Below, one piece after another: positions 34,627 to 43,778 of a stretch of DNA of 64,000 nucleotides. Where the stretch lies: contig CAZFQS010000006.1 in the NCBI GenBank assembly GCA_964521285.1, positions 124,001 through 188,000 on the forward strand, given 5' to 3'. This DNA comes from G020354785 sp964521285. GTDB lineage: Bacteria > Bacteroidota > Bacteroidia > Bacteroidales > UBA10428. The notes under the pieces are model-generated. The model was not told where the DNA came from. It did no database searches and saw only the letters and a program-made list of their open reading frames with translations. Positions within the stretch are counted from its first letter, which is position 1. The number at the start of each line of letters is the position of its first letter. A program made the position numbers and the translations under genes.

Positions 34627-35844
34627 ATGACAAGTCAAGATTACATGAACCTGGAAGAAAAGTACGGTGCACATAATTACCATCCGCTTCCAGTGGTCCT
34701 TGAAAAAGGAAAGGGTGTATTTGTATGGGATGTTGAGGGAAAGAAGTATTATGATTTCCTGTCAGCATATTCAGCGGTGAACCAGGGGCACAATCATCCC
34801 AAAATAATAAATGCACTGGTAAAGCAATCAAAAAAACTGGCACTTACTTCGAGGGCTTTTTATAATAACTGTCTTGGTGAATTTGAAGAATATATAACAA
34901 AGTTTTTCGGGTATGATAAAGTATTACCAATGAATACAGGTGCTGAAGGAGTTGAAACTGCATTAAAGCTTTGCAGGAAGTGGGCTTATGAAAAAAAAGG
35001 AATTCCCGAAAATAAGGCAAAGATCATCGTATGTGAAAATAATTTTCATGGAAGGACAATTACTATAATTTCTATATCGACAGACCCGGATTCGTACAAA
35101 GGTTACGGCCCATATACGCCGGGATTTGAAATTATTCCATATAATAATGTTGAGGCTTTGAAAAAGGAACTTGAGGATCCTAATGTGGCGGGTTTCCTGG
35201 TTGAACCAATTCAGGGTGAGGCAGGAGTATATGTCCCTGATGACGGATATATAAAGAAAGCCTATGATCTATGTAAGGGGAAAAATGTTTTGTTTATAGC
35301 AGACGAGATTCAGACAGGACTGGCCAGAACGGGTAAAATGATGGCATGTGATCATGATAGCGTGCATCCGGATATTTTAATTCTGGGCAAAGCTCTGTCA
35401 GGGGGTGTTTATCCTATTTCCGCGGCACTGGCTGATGACGATATAATGTTGTGTATTAAACCCGGAGAACACGGTTCAACATATGGTGGTAATCCCATTG
35501 CCTCAAAAGTGGGCATTGTTGCATTAGAAGTAATTAAAAATGAGAAACTTGCTGAAAACGCTGAAAAATTAGGTAAACTATTCAGAGAGGAATTGAAAAA
35601 GATTGAAGCAGAATTTGATATGGTGGAGATGGTACGTGGAAAAGGATTACTTAATGCAATGGTAATTAAACCAAAGGAAGGTAAAAAAGCATGGGATATT
35701 TGCCTTGCTTTAAAAGATAACGGATTAATAGCCAAGCCTACACACGATCATATAATCAGATTTGCTCCTCCGCTGGTAATAACTCAGAAACAGATATATG
35801 ATTGTATTGAGATTATTCATAAATCTTTAAAACAATTTAGCTAA
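34627..35844 (+). CDS. rocD: Ornithine aminotransferase
   Basis: The 405-residue PLP-dependent class III aminotransferase converts ornithine and 2-oxoglutarate to glutamate semialdehyde and glutamate, linking arginine/ornithine to proline. Characteristic segments are GAHNYHPLPVVLEKGKGVFVWDVEGKKYYDFLSAYSAVNQGHNHP, MNTGAEGVETALKLCRKW, NNFHGRTI, DEIQTGLARTGK and LGKALSGGVYPISA with the PLP lysine at 255. The GSTYGGNPIA segment is also intact. Length and motifs match bacterial and mitochondrial ornithine aminotransferases rather than acetylornithine aminotransferase. It is a single gene with its own promoter and a strong terminator. Confidence 0.93.
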   Translation: MTSQDYMNLEEKYGAHNYHPLPVVLEKGKGVFVWDVEGKKYYDFLSAYSAVNQGHNHPKIINALVKQSKKLALTSRAFYNNCLGEFEEYITKFFGYDKVLPMNTGAEGVETALKLCRKWAYEKKGIPENKAKIIVCENNFHGRTITIISISTDPDSYKGYGPYTPGFEIIPYNNVEALKKELEDPNVAGFLVEPIQGEAGVYVPDDGYIKKAYDLCKGKNVLFIADEIQTGLARTGKMMACDHDSVHPDILILGKALSGGVYPISAALADDDIMLCIKPGEHGSTYGGNPIASKVGIVALEVIKNEKLAENAEKLGKLFREELKKIEAEFDMVEMVRGKGLLNAMVIKPKEGKKAWDICLALKDNGLIAKPTHDHIIRFAPPLVITQKQIYDCIEIIHKSLKQFS

Positions 35845-35872
35845 TCACCTTACTCTTTAAACGCGTTAGCAG

Positions 35873-35903
35873 GCCTGGTTAAAATATTTTAGCCAGGCTT
35901 TTT
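35873..35903 (+). terminator. Rho-independent terminator of rocD
   Basis: GCCTGGTTAAAA (35873-35884) pairs with TTTTAGCCAGGC (35887-35898, one G-T pair) around a 2-nt loop drawn from an AT run, and is followed by five T residues. It starts 28 bp after the stop codon. The next 240 bp up to the cyclase gene are very AT-rich with no other feature seen. Confidence 0.85.
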
Positions 35904-36142
35904 AATTGAAAATTTTAGCTCAGCATTATTAAAATCCTATATATATTTATTTTAAGGTTAGAATTTTTTTACGGACTAAAATATTAAAACTGTTTTTTTC
36001 AGCATAGGGAAAATAATGTATCAGGAACTATATTTAACTATTCTCGTATAAATTAGATGATATTATATTTAGTATTAAATTAATTGAAAATTTATTCTTA
36101 CATTTAATTAGTGGTTTTTACTAAATTATCATTATAATTCTT

Positions 36143-37768
36143 ATGGGATATAAAGTTCTTGTAATCGATGATAATAAGGACAATAGAGATTTAGTTAAGA
36201 ATATACTCATTTCCTCTGATAAAAATTATAAAATATTAACTGCAGCAAACAATAAAGAAGGCTATGAGGCTGCTGTTAATAATTTGCCTGACATTATTCT
36301 GCTGGATAATAGCATGCCTGGGAATGGCGGACTGAAAACACTTGAACTTATTCGTGCAAAAACAACAACTAAAGACATTCCCGTAATTTTAATTACTTCC
36401 TTTGATAAGCCTGAGAATCTTAAAGATATCTTTAAAATGGGCCATGTCGATTGTATAACCAAGCCCATAAATAATTTTGAATTACTTCTAAGGGTCAAAA
36501 AAACACTTGATTTTAAGGAATCTATTAAAAGCACAAATGAATTATTAAACAAGTATCAGACTGAAAAGGAGGAGATGGAAAAAAGAGCTATGATCCCTCA
36601 TAGTCTGCAAAATTCTTTTATTTTAATCAATACAAATGGAGAACTTGAATGGGCAAATGACGGGTTTAGAAATCTGCACGGTTATAAACTGGATGAATTT
36701 AAGGACAGATTTGGCAGTACAATTTTTAGCCTGTGTAACCGGACAGATATTTTAAATCTGTTTAGCAAATGTGTAAAGGAGAAAGAACCAATCAATTATG
36801 TAAACAAAATAAAAACAAAGTCAGGAGAGGACAGGTGGCTGCAGACTTACATCTCCCCAAGGTTAAATCATAACGATAAAATTGATAAACTTATAGCTAT
36901 TGAAACCGATATAACTCTTATGAAGAAAAAGGAGGAAGAGCTGAATCAGCAAAATAAGAGAATGACTTTAATCAAGGAGAACCTGGAGAAAGCAAATTCA
37001 TTGCTTGAAGAACAGAAAAAAGAAATAAACATCCAAAAACAACTCATTGAAGAGGAACAGAATAAATCCGAGGATTTATTACTTAATATTTTACCATTTG
37101 AGATAGCCAGGCAGCTAAAAAGCAAAGGAAAGGCAGGTACCAGGCACTACAGCGTGGTAAGTGTTGTATTTGCGGATTTTAAGGGATTTTCAAAGATAAG
37201 TAAAGAGCTTGAGCCAAAAGATTTGGTAAACATCCTTGATACTTATTTTGCCAAATTTGATGAAATAATTGATAAGCATTACCTTGAAAAAATAAAAACA
37301 ATAGGTGATGCTTATATGTTTGCCGGGGGATTACCCTTAAGAAATAAGAGTAATCCGTTTGATGCGGTTATTGCAGCCCTTGAAATTCAGAGTTATATGA
37401 ATATCTTAAATGATTCAAAGGTTCTGAACAATCTGTCAGTTTGGGAATTAAGGCTTGGTATACATACAGGCCCTGTTGTGGCAGGTGTTGTTGGTAAGAA
37501 AAAATTTGCCTATGACATTTGGGGAGATACAGTAAACGTAGCAAGCAGGATGGAACAGACAGGGCATGCAGGCATGGTAAATATTTCAGGTCCGACTTAT
37601 AAATATATTAAAGACTTCTTTGAATGTGATTACAGGGGGAAGATTGAGGCAAAGAATATTGGGAAAGTAGATATGTACTTTGTTAATCGCATAAAGGATG
37701 AATACTCGGAAGACATGCTGGGTTATATACCGAATAAAGAATTTATTAACATGATAAATAAGCTGTAG
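36143..37768 (+). CDS. Response regulator-PAS-class III adenylate cyclase
   Basis: This 541-residue soluble signalling protein has a receiver domain (about 3-125, phosphorylation site Asp55 in LLDNSMPG, ITKP lysine present), a PAS domain (about 150-265), a coiled-coil linker (about 265-320) and a class III cyclase domain (about 335-520). The metal-binding Asp345 (FADFKGFS) and Asp389 (IGDAYM) are present, as is NVASRME with the transition-state Asn/Arg. Lys385 and Asp462 are the pair that selects adenine, so ATP to cAMP is the expected reaction. No histidine kinase is adjacent, so the phosphodonor is unknown. It stands alone, convergent with the his operon. Confidence 0.9.
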   Translation: MGYKVLVIDDNKDNRDLVKNILISSDKNYKILTAANNKEGYEAAVNNLPDIILLDNSMPGNGGLKTLELIRAKTTTKDIPVILITSFDKPENLKDIFKMGHVDCITKPINNFELLLRVKKTLDFKESIKSTNELLNKYQTEKEEMEKRAMIPHSLQNSFILINTNGELEWANDGFRNLHGYKLDEFKDRFGSTIFSLCNRTDILNLFSKCVKEKEPINYVNKIKTKSGEDRWLQTYISPRLNHNDKIDKLIAIETDITLMKKKEEELNQQNKRMTLIKENLEKANSLLEEQKKEINIQKQLIEEEQNKSEDLLLNILPFEIARQLKSKGKAGTRHYSVVSVVFADFKGFSKISKELEPKDLVNILDTYFAKFDEIIDKHYLEKIKTIGDAYMFAGGLPLRNKSNPFDAVIAALEIQSYMNILNDSKVLNNLSVWELRLGIHTGPVVAGVVGKKKFAYDIWGDTVNVASRMEQTGHAGMVNISGPTYKYIKDFFECDYRGKIEAKNIGKVDMYFVNRIKDEYSEDMLGYIPNKEFINMINKL

Positions 37769-37774
37769 GGATTC

Positions 37775-38083
37775 TTATTTTTTATGCCTTAATTTCAATA
37801 CCTCAACAACGTCCTCTATCCTGTAATTCCTGGCTGATAACAACACCAGCAGGTGATATATCAGGTCCGCGGCCTCATTTAAAAAGAAATTATCATTACT
37901 ACCGGATGATTCAATAACCAGTTCTACGGCTTCTTCTCCGACTTTTCTGGCAATAACATTCAATCCTTTTTGAAATAATCCGGAAGTATAAGATCCTTCA
38001 GGCATTTCAACTTTTCTCTGATCTATCAGATTTTGCAAATAAACTAAAAAATTGATGGTTTCAGGATTATTTTTAGAACTCAT
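37775..38083 (-). CDS. hisE: Phosphoribosyl-ATP pyrophosphatase
   Basis: The 102-residue protein is the HisE domain alone: MPEGSYTSGLFQKGLNVIARKVGEEAVELVIES with the metal-binding EEAVE, followed by LNEAADLIYHLLVLLSAR. It hydrolyses phosphoribosyl-ATP to phosphoribosyl-AMP in histidine synthesis. In many Bacteroidota HisE is the C-terminal half of a HisIE fusion. Here there is no HisI (cyclohydrolase) sequence upstream: only 26 bp separate it from hisF. It is the last gene of the operon. Confidence 0.9.
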   Translation of the reverse strand: MSSKNNPETINFLVYLQNLIDQRKVEMPEGSYTSGLFQKGLNVIARKVGEEAVELVIESSGSNDNFFLNEAADLIYHLLVLLSARNYRIEDVVEVLKLRHKK

Positions 38084-38109
38084 TTTATAATTTATTGGTT
38101 AGTTATTTA

Positions 38110-38865
38110 TCAAAACCTTACAGGTATATTCCTGTTTCTCAGGAATTGTTTTAATTGCGGAACAGATATCTCATTAAAGTGAAAAATACTTGCTGCCAGT
38201 CCGGCATCAGCTTTTCCGTAAGTAAACACTTCGGCAAAATGTTCCATAGTACCGGCTCCTCCTGACGCGATCACGGGAATAGACAGGGATTCTGATAATT
38301 TAGCCAGAGCCTCGCAGGCAAAACCATTCTTTGTGCCGTCATGGTTCATAGATGTAAAAAGAATTTCTCCTGCTCCTCTTTCTTCGGCTTCTTTTGCCCA
38401 GGAAAACAGTTCTTTATTGCTGGGAATTCTACCGCCATTAACAAAAACAGTCCATTTGTTATCCTTTAACTGTGCATCTATTGCCACAACAACAAACTGG
38501 CTTCCGAAATTTTCTGCAATCTGATTGATTAATTCAGGTGTTTTCACTGCAGAAGTATTTATTGATAACTTATCGGCTCCTGCATTTAACAGTGTGTCGG
38601 CATCGCCAAGTTCATTAATACCTCCTCCGACAGTAAAAGGTATATCCAGGTACATTGATATTTCCCTGACCAGCCTGGCGAATAGCTTCCTGTTTTCATG
38701 GCTTGCGGTAATATCCAAATATACCAGTTCATCAGCACCTGCATCAGAATATTTTGATCCCATCGCTACAGGATCACCAACTTCCTGAATATTTAAAAAG
38801 TTTATTCCCTTTACAACTTTTCCGTCTCTTATATCCAGGCAGGGTATTATTCTCTTGGCAAGCAT
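38110..38865 (-). CDS. hisF: Imidazole glycerol phosphate synthase cyclase subunit
   Basis: The 251-residue TIM-barrel enzyme works with HisH to make imidazole glycerol phosphate and AICAR. MLAKRIIPCLDIRDGKVVKGINF carries the catalytic first Asp; VGGGINELGDADTLLNAGADKLSINTSAV and the second catalytic Asp (VVAIDAQ) follow, then GEILFTSMNHDGTKNGF and IASGGAGTMEHF. The start at 38865 (ATG) is chosen because it gives the usual N-terminus; a TTG 39 bp upstream would add 13 atypical residues. It lies between hisA and hisE in the operon. Confidence 0.95.
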   Translation of the reverse strand: MLAKRIIPCLDIRDGKVVKGINFLNIQEVGDPVAMGSKYSDAGADELVYLDITASHENRKLFARLVREISMYLDIPFTVGGGINELGDADTLLNAGADKLSINTSAVKTPELINQIAENFGSQFVVVAIDAQLKDNKWTVFVNGGRIPSNKELFSWAKEAEERGAGEILFTSMNHDGTKNGFACEALAKLSESLSIPVIASGGAGTMEHFAEVFTYGKADAGLAASIFHFNEISVPQLKQFLRNRNIPVRF

Positions 38866-38951
38866 TTGTTTTTCCGTGTTTAAGTCAACTGTTTCTTTTA
38901 ACAAGCAATTTTCCCTGCTATTTTTAACAGGGGACAGGGGTGGTATTCTTA

Positions 38952-39683
38952 TTATTTATCATTCAGAACAAATTTACTTAATTCTTCAAGGCTTATCATT
39001 CCTTCATAAATAGCTTTCCCTAAAATAACACCATACAGGTTTAAGTTATTTAGTTCTTGAATCTCTGTAATATGTGTTATTCCTCCACTGGCAATTATAT
39101 TTAATTCAGGAAATTTTTCTTTTAAGTCTTTGTAAAGGTTGATGGAGGATCCCATCAGCATGCCATCTTTTGAAATATCTGTGCATAGTATATATTTGAC
39201 GCCAGCTTCCTGGTTATCCTTTATAAAATCAAACAAGTGAACATCGGTTAAACTTGTCCATCCGCTTATTGCAAGTTTATCATCTTTTACATCTGCTCCG
39301 GCGATAATTCTGTGGCTTCCATATTTGTTCAGCCATGACCTGAATGTCGAAGGTTCTATTACAGCTATGCTGCCTATAGTTGCAAATGAAGCACCACTTG
39401 AAAATACCTTTGCCAGGTCATCTTCAGTTTTTATTCCTCCTCCGAAATCAATTACCAGATTCGTCTCTGATGCTATCTTTTCCAGTATTTTAAGATTTAT
39501 AACTTTTTTTGCTTTGGCACCTTCGAGGTCAACTATATGCAGTCGTTTGAGACCTGCATCCTCAAATATTTTAGCCACTTCGAGAGGATTCTCGTCATAT
39601 ATTATCTGGGTGGAGTATTCACCCTGCTGTAATCGGACACATTTTCCTTCAATGATGTCAATTGCCGGTATAATTTCTATCAT
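38952..39683 (-). CDS. hisA: ProFAR isomerase
   Basis: The 243-residue TIM-barrel protein begins MIEIIPAIDIIEGKCVRLQQGEY with the catalytic Asp of AIDI, and has FGGGIKTEDDLAKVFSSGA, the second catalytic Asp in IIAGADVKDDKLAISGW, CTDISKDGMLMG and IASGGITHITEI. It isomerises the aminoaldose ProFAR to the aminoketose PRFAR, the substrate of HisHF. Its start overlaps the hisH stop by 4 bp. An 86-bp gap separates it from the hisF ATG. Confidence 0.95.
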   Translation of the reverse strand: MIEIIPAIDIIEGKCVRLQQGEYSTQIIYDENPLEVAKIFEDAGLKRLHIVDLEGAKAKKVINLKILEKIASETNLVIDFGGGIKTEDDLAKVFSSGASFATIGSIAVIEPSTFRSWLNKYGSHRIIAGADVKDDKLAISGWTSLTDVHLFDFIKDNQEAGVKYILCTDISKDGMLMGSSINLYKDLKEKFPELNIIASGGITHITEIQELNNLNLYGVILGKAIYEGMISLEELSKFVLNDK

Positions 39684-40279
39684 AGCCTTATAAAGTTTTC
39701 AAGTATTTTTGCTCCTGCCTTACCGCTTTTTTCAGGATGGAACTGGGTAGCATAAAAATTATCCTTATATAAAGCTGCACTAAAAGGCAGAATATAATCA
39801 CATTGAGCTGCCGTATCTTTTCCTAATGTGACATAATAACTATGTACAAAATATACATATTTATTTTCAAGTGTTGAATCAAATATTCGGTTTTTCAGAT
39901 TATATATATTATTCCATCCCATCTGAGGAACTTTGGTAATATTTTCCATTCCCGGCTCAGGGACAAATTTTTTTACTTTTTCATCAAAAATACCTATACA
40001 ATCGGTATTTCTTTCTTCAGAGTGTTTGCATAACAATTGCATACCCAGGCAAATTCCAAGCAATGGTTGTTTCAGTTCTTTAATAAGTATATCCAGTTTG
40101 TTCTTTTTAAGGTACTGCATTGTTGTGCTGGCTTCTCCCACCCCCGGAAATATAACCCTGTCAGCTGACAATATTTTCCCGTGGTCATTTGTTATTTCAG
40201 CACTTACTCCTAATCTTCGCAGTGCATAATCAACCGATTTTATATTTCCGGCATTATATTTTATTATAACAATATTCAT
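39680..40279 (-). CDS. hisH: Imidazole glycerol phosphate synthase glutaminase subunit
   Basis: The 199-residue class I amidotransferase releases ammonia from glutamine for HisF. The nucleophile Cys is in LLGICLGMQLLC, and the His-Glu pair is in TQFHPEKSGKAG. The opening MNIVIIKYNAGNIKSV and VIFPGVGEASTTM are standard. It overlaps hisA by 4 bp and follows hisB by 15 bp, so the subunits should be made together. Confidence 0.95.
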   Translation of the reverse strand: MNIVIIKYNAGNIKSVDYALRRLGVSAEITNDHGKILSADRVIFPGVGEASTTMQYLKKNKLDILIKELKQPLLGICLGMQLLCKHSEERNTDCIGIFDEKVKKFVPEPGMENITKVPQMGWNNIYNLKNRIFDSTLENKYVYFVHSYYVTLGKDTAAQCDYILPFSAALYKDNFYATQFHPEKSGKAGAKILENFIRL

Positions 40280-40294
40280 TTATATTTTGTTCTA

Positions 40295-41416
40295 CTATAG
40301 TGTTCCTTTTGTTGTTGGTATTTCCCTGTTAAAGGCATTCCGTTTTATTGCCATTTTTATTGCTTTGGCAAATGCCTTGAAAATAGCTTCAATTTTATGG
40401 TGTTCATTTTTACCTTCAGCCCTTAAATTAAGATTACATCTTGCGGCATCTGAGAATGACTTAAAAAAGTGGTAAAACATCTCTGTGGGCATCTCTCCGA
40501 TCTTTTCCCTTGAAAATTCAACATTCCATACCAGCCAGCTTCTCCCTGCAAAATCAATTACTGCCTGTGCCAGCGAATCATCCATGGGCAGGACAAATCC
40601 ATATCTTTCAATTCCAGCTTTGTCCCCCAGTGCCTTATTAATTGCTTCTCCCAGGGCAATGGCTGTATCCTCAATAGTATGGTGTTCATCAACTTCCAGG
40701 TCTCCTTTAACTGCCAAATTTAAATCTATATTTGCATGTTTTGGTATTTGCTCAAGAATATGATCAAAAAATCCCAGGCCGGTTTCAATATCTGACCTGC
40801 CTGAACCATCCAGGTTTATTTCAATCGTTATATCTGTTTCACCTGTCTTCCTGTGAACTTTAACTGAGCGTTGTCCCAGAGCCACCAACTCATAGATCTT
40901 ATCCCAGTCATTTGTAATAAGCGAACAATTTTTTTCAAGTCCGCTTTTTTTTATCTTATCCCATTCATCCTTATCAGAGAAAAGTATTCCTTTTGTTCCA
41001 AGGTTTTTAGCCATTTCAATATCAGTAAGCCTGTCTCCTATAACATATGAATTCTGCAGATCATAATCACCGGTAGTATATTTTTTAAGCAAACCTGTTT
41101 TTGGTTTTCTTGTTGCGGCATTATCATAGGGAAAGGACTTATCAATCAGAACATCATCAAATACAATACCCTCATTTTCGAATGCTTTTATCATCTTGTT
41201 TTGTACAAGCCAGAATGTATCTTCAGGAAAAGAATCAGTTCCCAGTCCGTCCTGGTTTGTTACAATTACCAGCTTATAGTCAAGATTTTGTTTAATTAAA
41301 AACAGGTTTCTGAATACTTTTGGTATAAACTCAAGTTTTTCCAAAGAATCAACCTGCTCATCCGGTGACTCTTTTATAAGTGTTCCGTCTCTGTCAATAA
41401 ATAGTACTTTTCTCAT
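40295..41416 (-). CDS. hisB: Bifunctional histidinol-phosphatase / imidazoleglycerol-phosphate dehydratase
   Basis: The 373-residue protein is the two-domain HisB. The N-terminal HAD phosphatase (about 1-165) has FIDRDGTLI with Asp8 and Asp10, VIVTNQDGLGTDSF and IGDRLTDIEMA. The C-terminal dehydratase (about 180-373) carries the two metal motifs DEHHTIEDTAIALGEA and EHHKIEAIFKAFAKA, with GFFDHILEQIPKHA and DDSLAQAVIDFAGR. It catalyses steps 6 and 8 of histidine synthesis. The start overlaps the hisC stop by one base (TAATG), implying coupled translation. Confidence 0.95.
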   Translation of the reverse strand: MRKVLFIDRDGTLIKESPDEQVDSLEKLEFIPKVFRNLFLIKQNLDYKLVIVTNQDGLGTDSFPEDTFWLVQNKMIKAFENEGIVFDDVLIDKSFPYDNAATRKPKTGLLKKYTTGDYDLQNSYVIGDRLTDIEMAKNLGTKGILFSDKDEWDKIKKSGLEKNCSLITNDWDKIYELVALGQRSVKVHRKTGETDITIEINLDGSGRSDIETGLGFFDHILEQIPKHANIDLNLAVKGDLEVDEHHTIEDTAIALGEAINKALGDKAGIERYGFVLPMDDSLAQAVIDFAGRSWLVWNVEFSREKIGEMPTEMFYHFFKSFSDAARCNLNLRAEGKNEHHKIEAIFKAFAKAIKMAIKRNAFNREIPTTKGTL

Positions 41417-42465
41417 TATTTTGATAATATCTGTATATATTCTTTTAATGCATCCATGAGCATGATATTTTCATCTTCTGTTCCAACTGTAATTCTAAGG
41501 CATCCTTCACAAAGAATAATATTCGACCTGTCTCTTACAATTATTTTTTTATCGACCAGGTAATCATATAGTTCTTTTGCTGAATTAACTTTAACCAGGA
41601 GAAAGTTGGCGTCAGATGGATACACTCTATTTACAACAGGAAGTATATTTAACTCCTTAACCAGGTTGTCTCTTGACTTTAATATCCTGTCTATCCAGTT
41701 ATTTTTGGATTTGTTATCCTTAAGTTCCTTATTGGCTGTTTCCAGGGTCAGGCTGCTAATATTATAGGGATACTTAATCTTATTTAGAACATTTATGATT
41801 TCATAAGAAGCAAATGCCATTCCTAACCTTATACCTGCCAGTCCCCAGGCCTTGCTGAAAGTCTGCAGAATAACCAGATTTTTATATTCGTTAAGTATAG
41901 ATAACAGGCTGCCTTTCATTGAGAAATCAATATATGCTTCATCAACGACTACAATTCCGTTAAAATTTTTTAAGATAGTTATTATGTCCTTCTTATTAAA
42001 GCTGTTGGCAGTAGGATTATTTGGAGAGCATAAGAAGATGAGTTTTGTATTATTATCTGCTGCCTTTAAAATTCCTTTGGTATCTAACTGGAAGTCACCG
42101 GTTAGTAAAACCGTAATAAATTTCACACCATTTATATCGGCCAGGACCTTATACATACCGTAGGACGGTTCAACTGACACTATATTATCGATGCGTGGTT
42201 CACAAAAAGCCCGTATCAGAAGATCGATTGATTCATCGCTGCCATTGCCAAGAAATATGCTCCCGGGTTTGATCCCTTTAATAGCGGAGATTTTTTCTTT
42301 TACCTCCACCTGCAAAGGATCAGGATACCTGTTATATGAGTTGTCATACGGATTTTCATTTGCGTCCAGAAAGACAGCTTCTTTCCCTGTATATTCATCC
42401 CTTGCCGATGAATAGGGTTTAAGATTTTTTATATTCTCCCTCAATATTTTGTCTAAAGAAAACAT
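41416..42465 (-). CDS. hisC: Histidinol-phosphate aminotransferase
   Basis: The 349-residue class I/II PLP aminotransferase has LDANENPYDNSYNRYPDP, IFLGNGSDESIDLLIRAF, CSPNNPTANSF, VVDEAYIDF and the PLP-lysine motif LQTFSKAWGLAGIRLGMAFA. It converts imidazole acetol phosphate and glutamate to histidinol phosphate. It is the first gene of the hisCBHAFE run here; no hisG or hisD precedes it, since the upstream gene points the other way. A minus-strand -7 element TATTTTTG is at 42567-42574, about 100 bp upstream. Confidence 0.95.
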   Translation of the reverse strand: MFSLDKILRENIKNLKPYSSARDEYTGKEAVFLDANENPYDNSYNRYPDPLQVEVKEKISAIKGIKPGSIFLGNGSDESIDLLIRAFCEPRIDNIVSVEPSYGMYKVLADINGVKFITVLLTGDFQLDTKGILKAADNNTKLIFLCSPNNPTANSFNKKDIITILKNFNGIVVVDEAYIDFSMKGSLLSILNEYKNLVILQTFSKAWGLAGIRLGMAFASYEIINVLNKIKYPYNISSLTLETANKELKDNKSKNNWIDRILKSRDNLVKELNILPVVNRVYPSDANFLLVKVNSAKELYDYLVDKKIIVRDRSNIILCEGCLRITVGTEDENIMLMDALKEYIQILSK

Positions 42466-42826
42466 TTACTAGTTCAAGGTTTAAAGTTTAAAGTTTATTC
42501 TGTAAAAAAATTAAAAGCTACGAGCAACAAGAAACCAGTGACTAACAACTTAAATATATTTCTTTGCAAAAATATATATTTTTCCGGGTTTCAGGTTTAA
42601 TGTTTGGTGTTCTTTGTAAACAGTCTCCAGGGTGTCAGTGCTCATAATTGTTAAATTACTGTAAATCAGACGTTTCCATATTAAGGGCGCTATCCCAATG
42701 GCTGTCCCCTTTAACTCTGTTAAGAAAAATAATAACTATTTAATCTTAGTATTTTATTTTTTACTAACTTAACATTGGATTTTAAATCAACCTGGGGAAA
42801 ATATGTTTAATTAAAAACTTAATAAA
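42466..42826. other. Intergenic region upstream of hisC and the lipoprotein gene
   Basis: About 360 bp with no gene seen. The part next to hisC (42478-42500) has short tandem GTTTAAA units, followed by low-complexity text of the kind common between Bacteroidota genes. CAAAAATA at 42567-42574 reads on the minus strand as a -7 element TATTTTTG for the his operon. No leader peptide rich in histidine codons or attenuator hairpin was found. The forward promoter for the lipoprotein gene was not identified. Confidence 0.45.
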
Positions 42827-43711
42827 ATGAAAAAAGCACATGTAATTATAGGATTATTATTTTTAGCAATGCTCACCATAGTTGTGGGGTGCGGGGATGA
42901 AAATGCTGTCGGCCCGTCACTTTCACTTTATGGAGGTACTAATATTGATAGTGACGGAACAGTAGTACCGGGTGCTGTTTTATCATTTGGGTGGCATGCC
43001 CAGAGCGGTGATGCAAAACTGGAATCAATGACAATTTCCAGGGATGGTGTTGCTTTGGTAGGCTGGAATGAAAAAGAAATTCCAAACAGCGAAAATGAAA
43101 ATTACACTGATACGGCATTAGTGGAAGCACCCCTTAATGAAGGTGCTTATAATTATGCACTCATGGTAACCGATAAAGATGGGCTTACAGCAAGCCAGTC
43201 AGTTGTAATTACTGTTGATGCTTCATTAGCAGGCGGCCCTATAGATACCTATACAGCTGTTCTTATGGGGGCACAATCAAATCTGGATGTAGGTAGTTTT
43301 CTTGACGCACAGACAGGAACAGTTTATTTAATTGGTCCGGCAACCTCAAATCAATCATCAATAGATATTGTTTATTATTATGGCTCACAGAACCTTGCCA
43401 CTTTAACCGCTCCTGATGATGCTACTGTTGGTGGAGGTGCCGGCAACTTAGCACTTTGTGCAAGCTGGACGACTAAGAATGGAACAAGATTTGGAACTGC
43501 TTCGGTTACTGCTGCTGAATTTGAAAATATATCAAACGATATTCAAATATTGGCTCAGACCGGAATAAGTAATTCCAAAAAGACTCAACTGGCAGTAGGT
43601 AATGTCTTATCTTTCTTAACTGTTAACGGGAAAAAAGGTTTAATCAAAGTAAGTGCAATAACTACCGGCGATACAGGTAGTATAACTATTGATGTCAAGA
43701 TACAGGAATAA
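42827..43711 (+). CDS. Hypothetical lipoprotein with Ig/PKD-like domain
   Basis: The 294-residue protein has a lipoprotein signal (LAMLTIVVGCGDENAVGPS). Residues about 30-130 look like an Ig/PKD-type beta-sandwich (ending LMVTDKDGLTASQSVVITVDASL), and the remaining 160 residues form a second beta-rich domain in which VYLIGPATSNQSSIDIVYYYG and VGNVLSFLTVNGKKGLIKVSAI stand out. It should sit on the outer membrane. No family was recognised. It has its own strong terminator and is a single gene before the GH67 gene. Confidence 0.6.
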   Translation: MKKAHVIIGLLFLAMLTIVVGCGDENAVGPSLSLYGGTNIDSDGTVVPGAVLSFGWHAQSGDAKLESMTISRDGVALVGWNEKEIPNSENENYTDTALVEAPLNEGAYNYALMVTDKDGLTASQSVVITVDASLAGGPIDTYTAVLMGAQSNLDVGSFLDAQTGTVYLIGPATSNQSSIDIVYYYGSQNLATLTAPDDATVGGGAGNLALCASWTTKNGTRFGTASVTAAEFENISNDIQILAQTGISNSKKTQLAVGNVLSFLTVNGKKGLIKVSAITTGDTGSITIDVKIQE

Positions 43712-43732
43712 AACAATTATGTCAATATCTTA

Positions 43733-43760
43733 AGCCGCTTCGATTCCGGAGCGGCTTTTT
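43733..43760 (+). terminator. Rho-independent terminator after the lipoprotein gene
   Basis: AGCCGCT (43733-43739) pairs with AGCGGCT (43750-43756) around a 10-nt loop, and a run of five T ends at 43760. It starts 22 bp after the stop and lies just 19 bp before the GH67 start, so the GH67 gene may depend on read-through or a promoter inside this short gap. Confidence 0.85.
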
Positions 43761-43778
43761 AATTTAAAATATCTATAT

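Noticed and set aside
38866..38904. In-frame N-terminal extension of hisF from a TTG
   Set aside because: HisF proteins normally begin at the MLAKRIIPCLD segment; the extra 13 residues are atypical and the start codon is weak.
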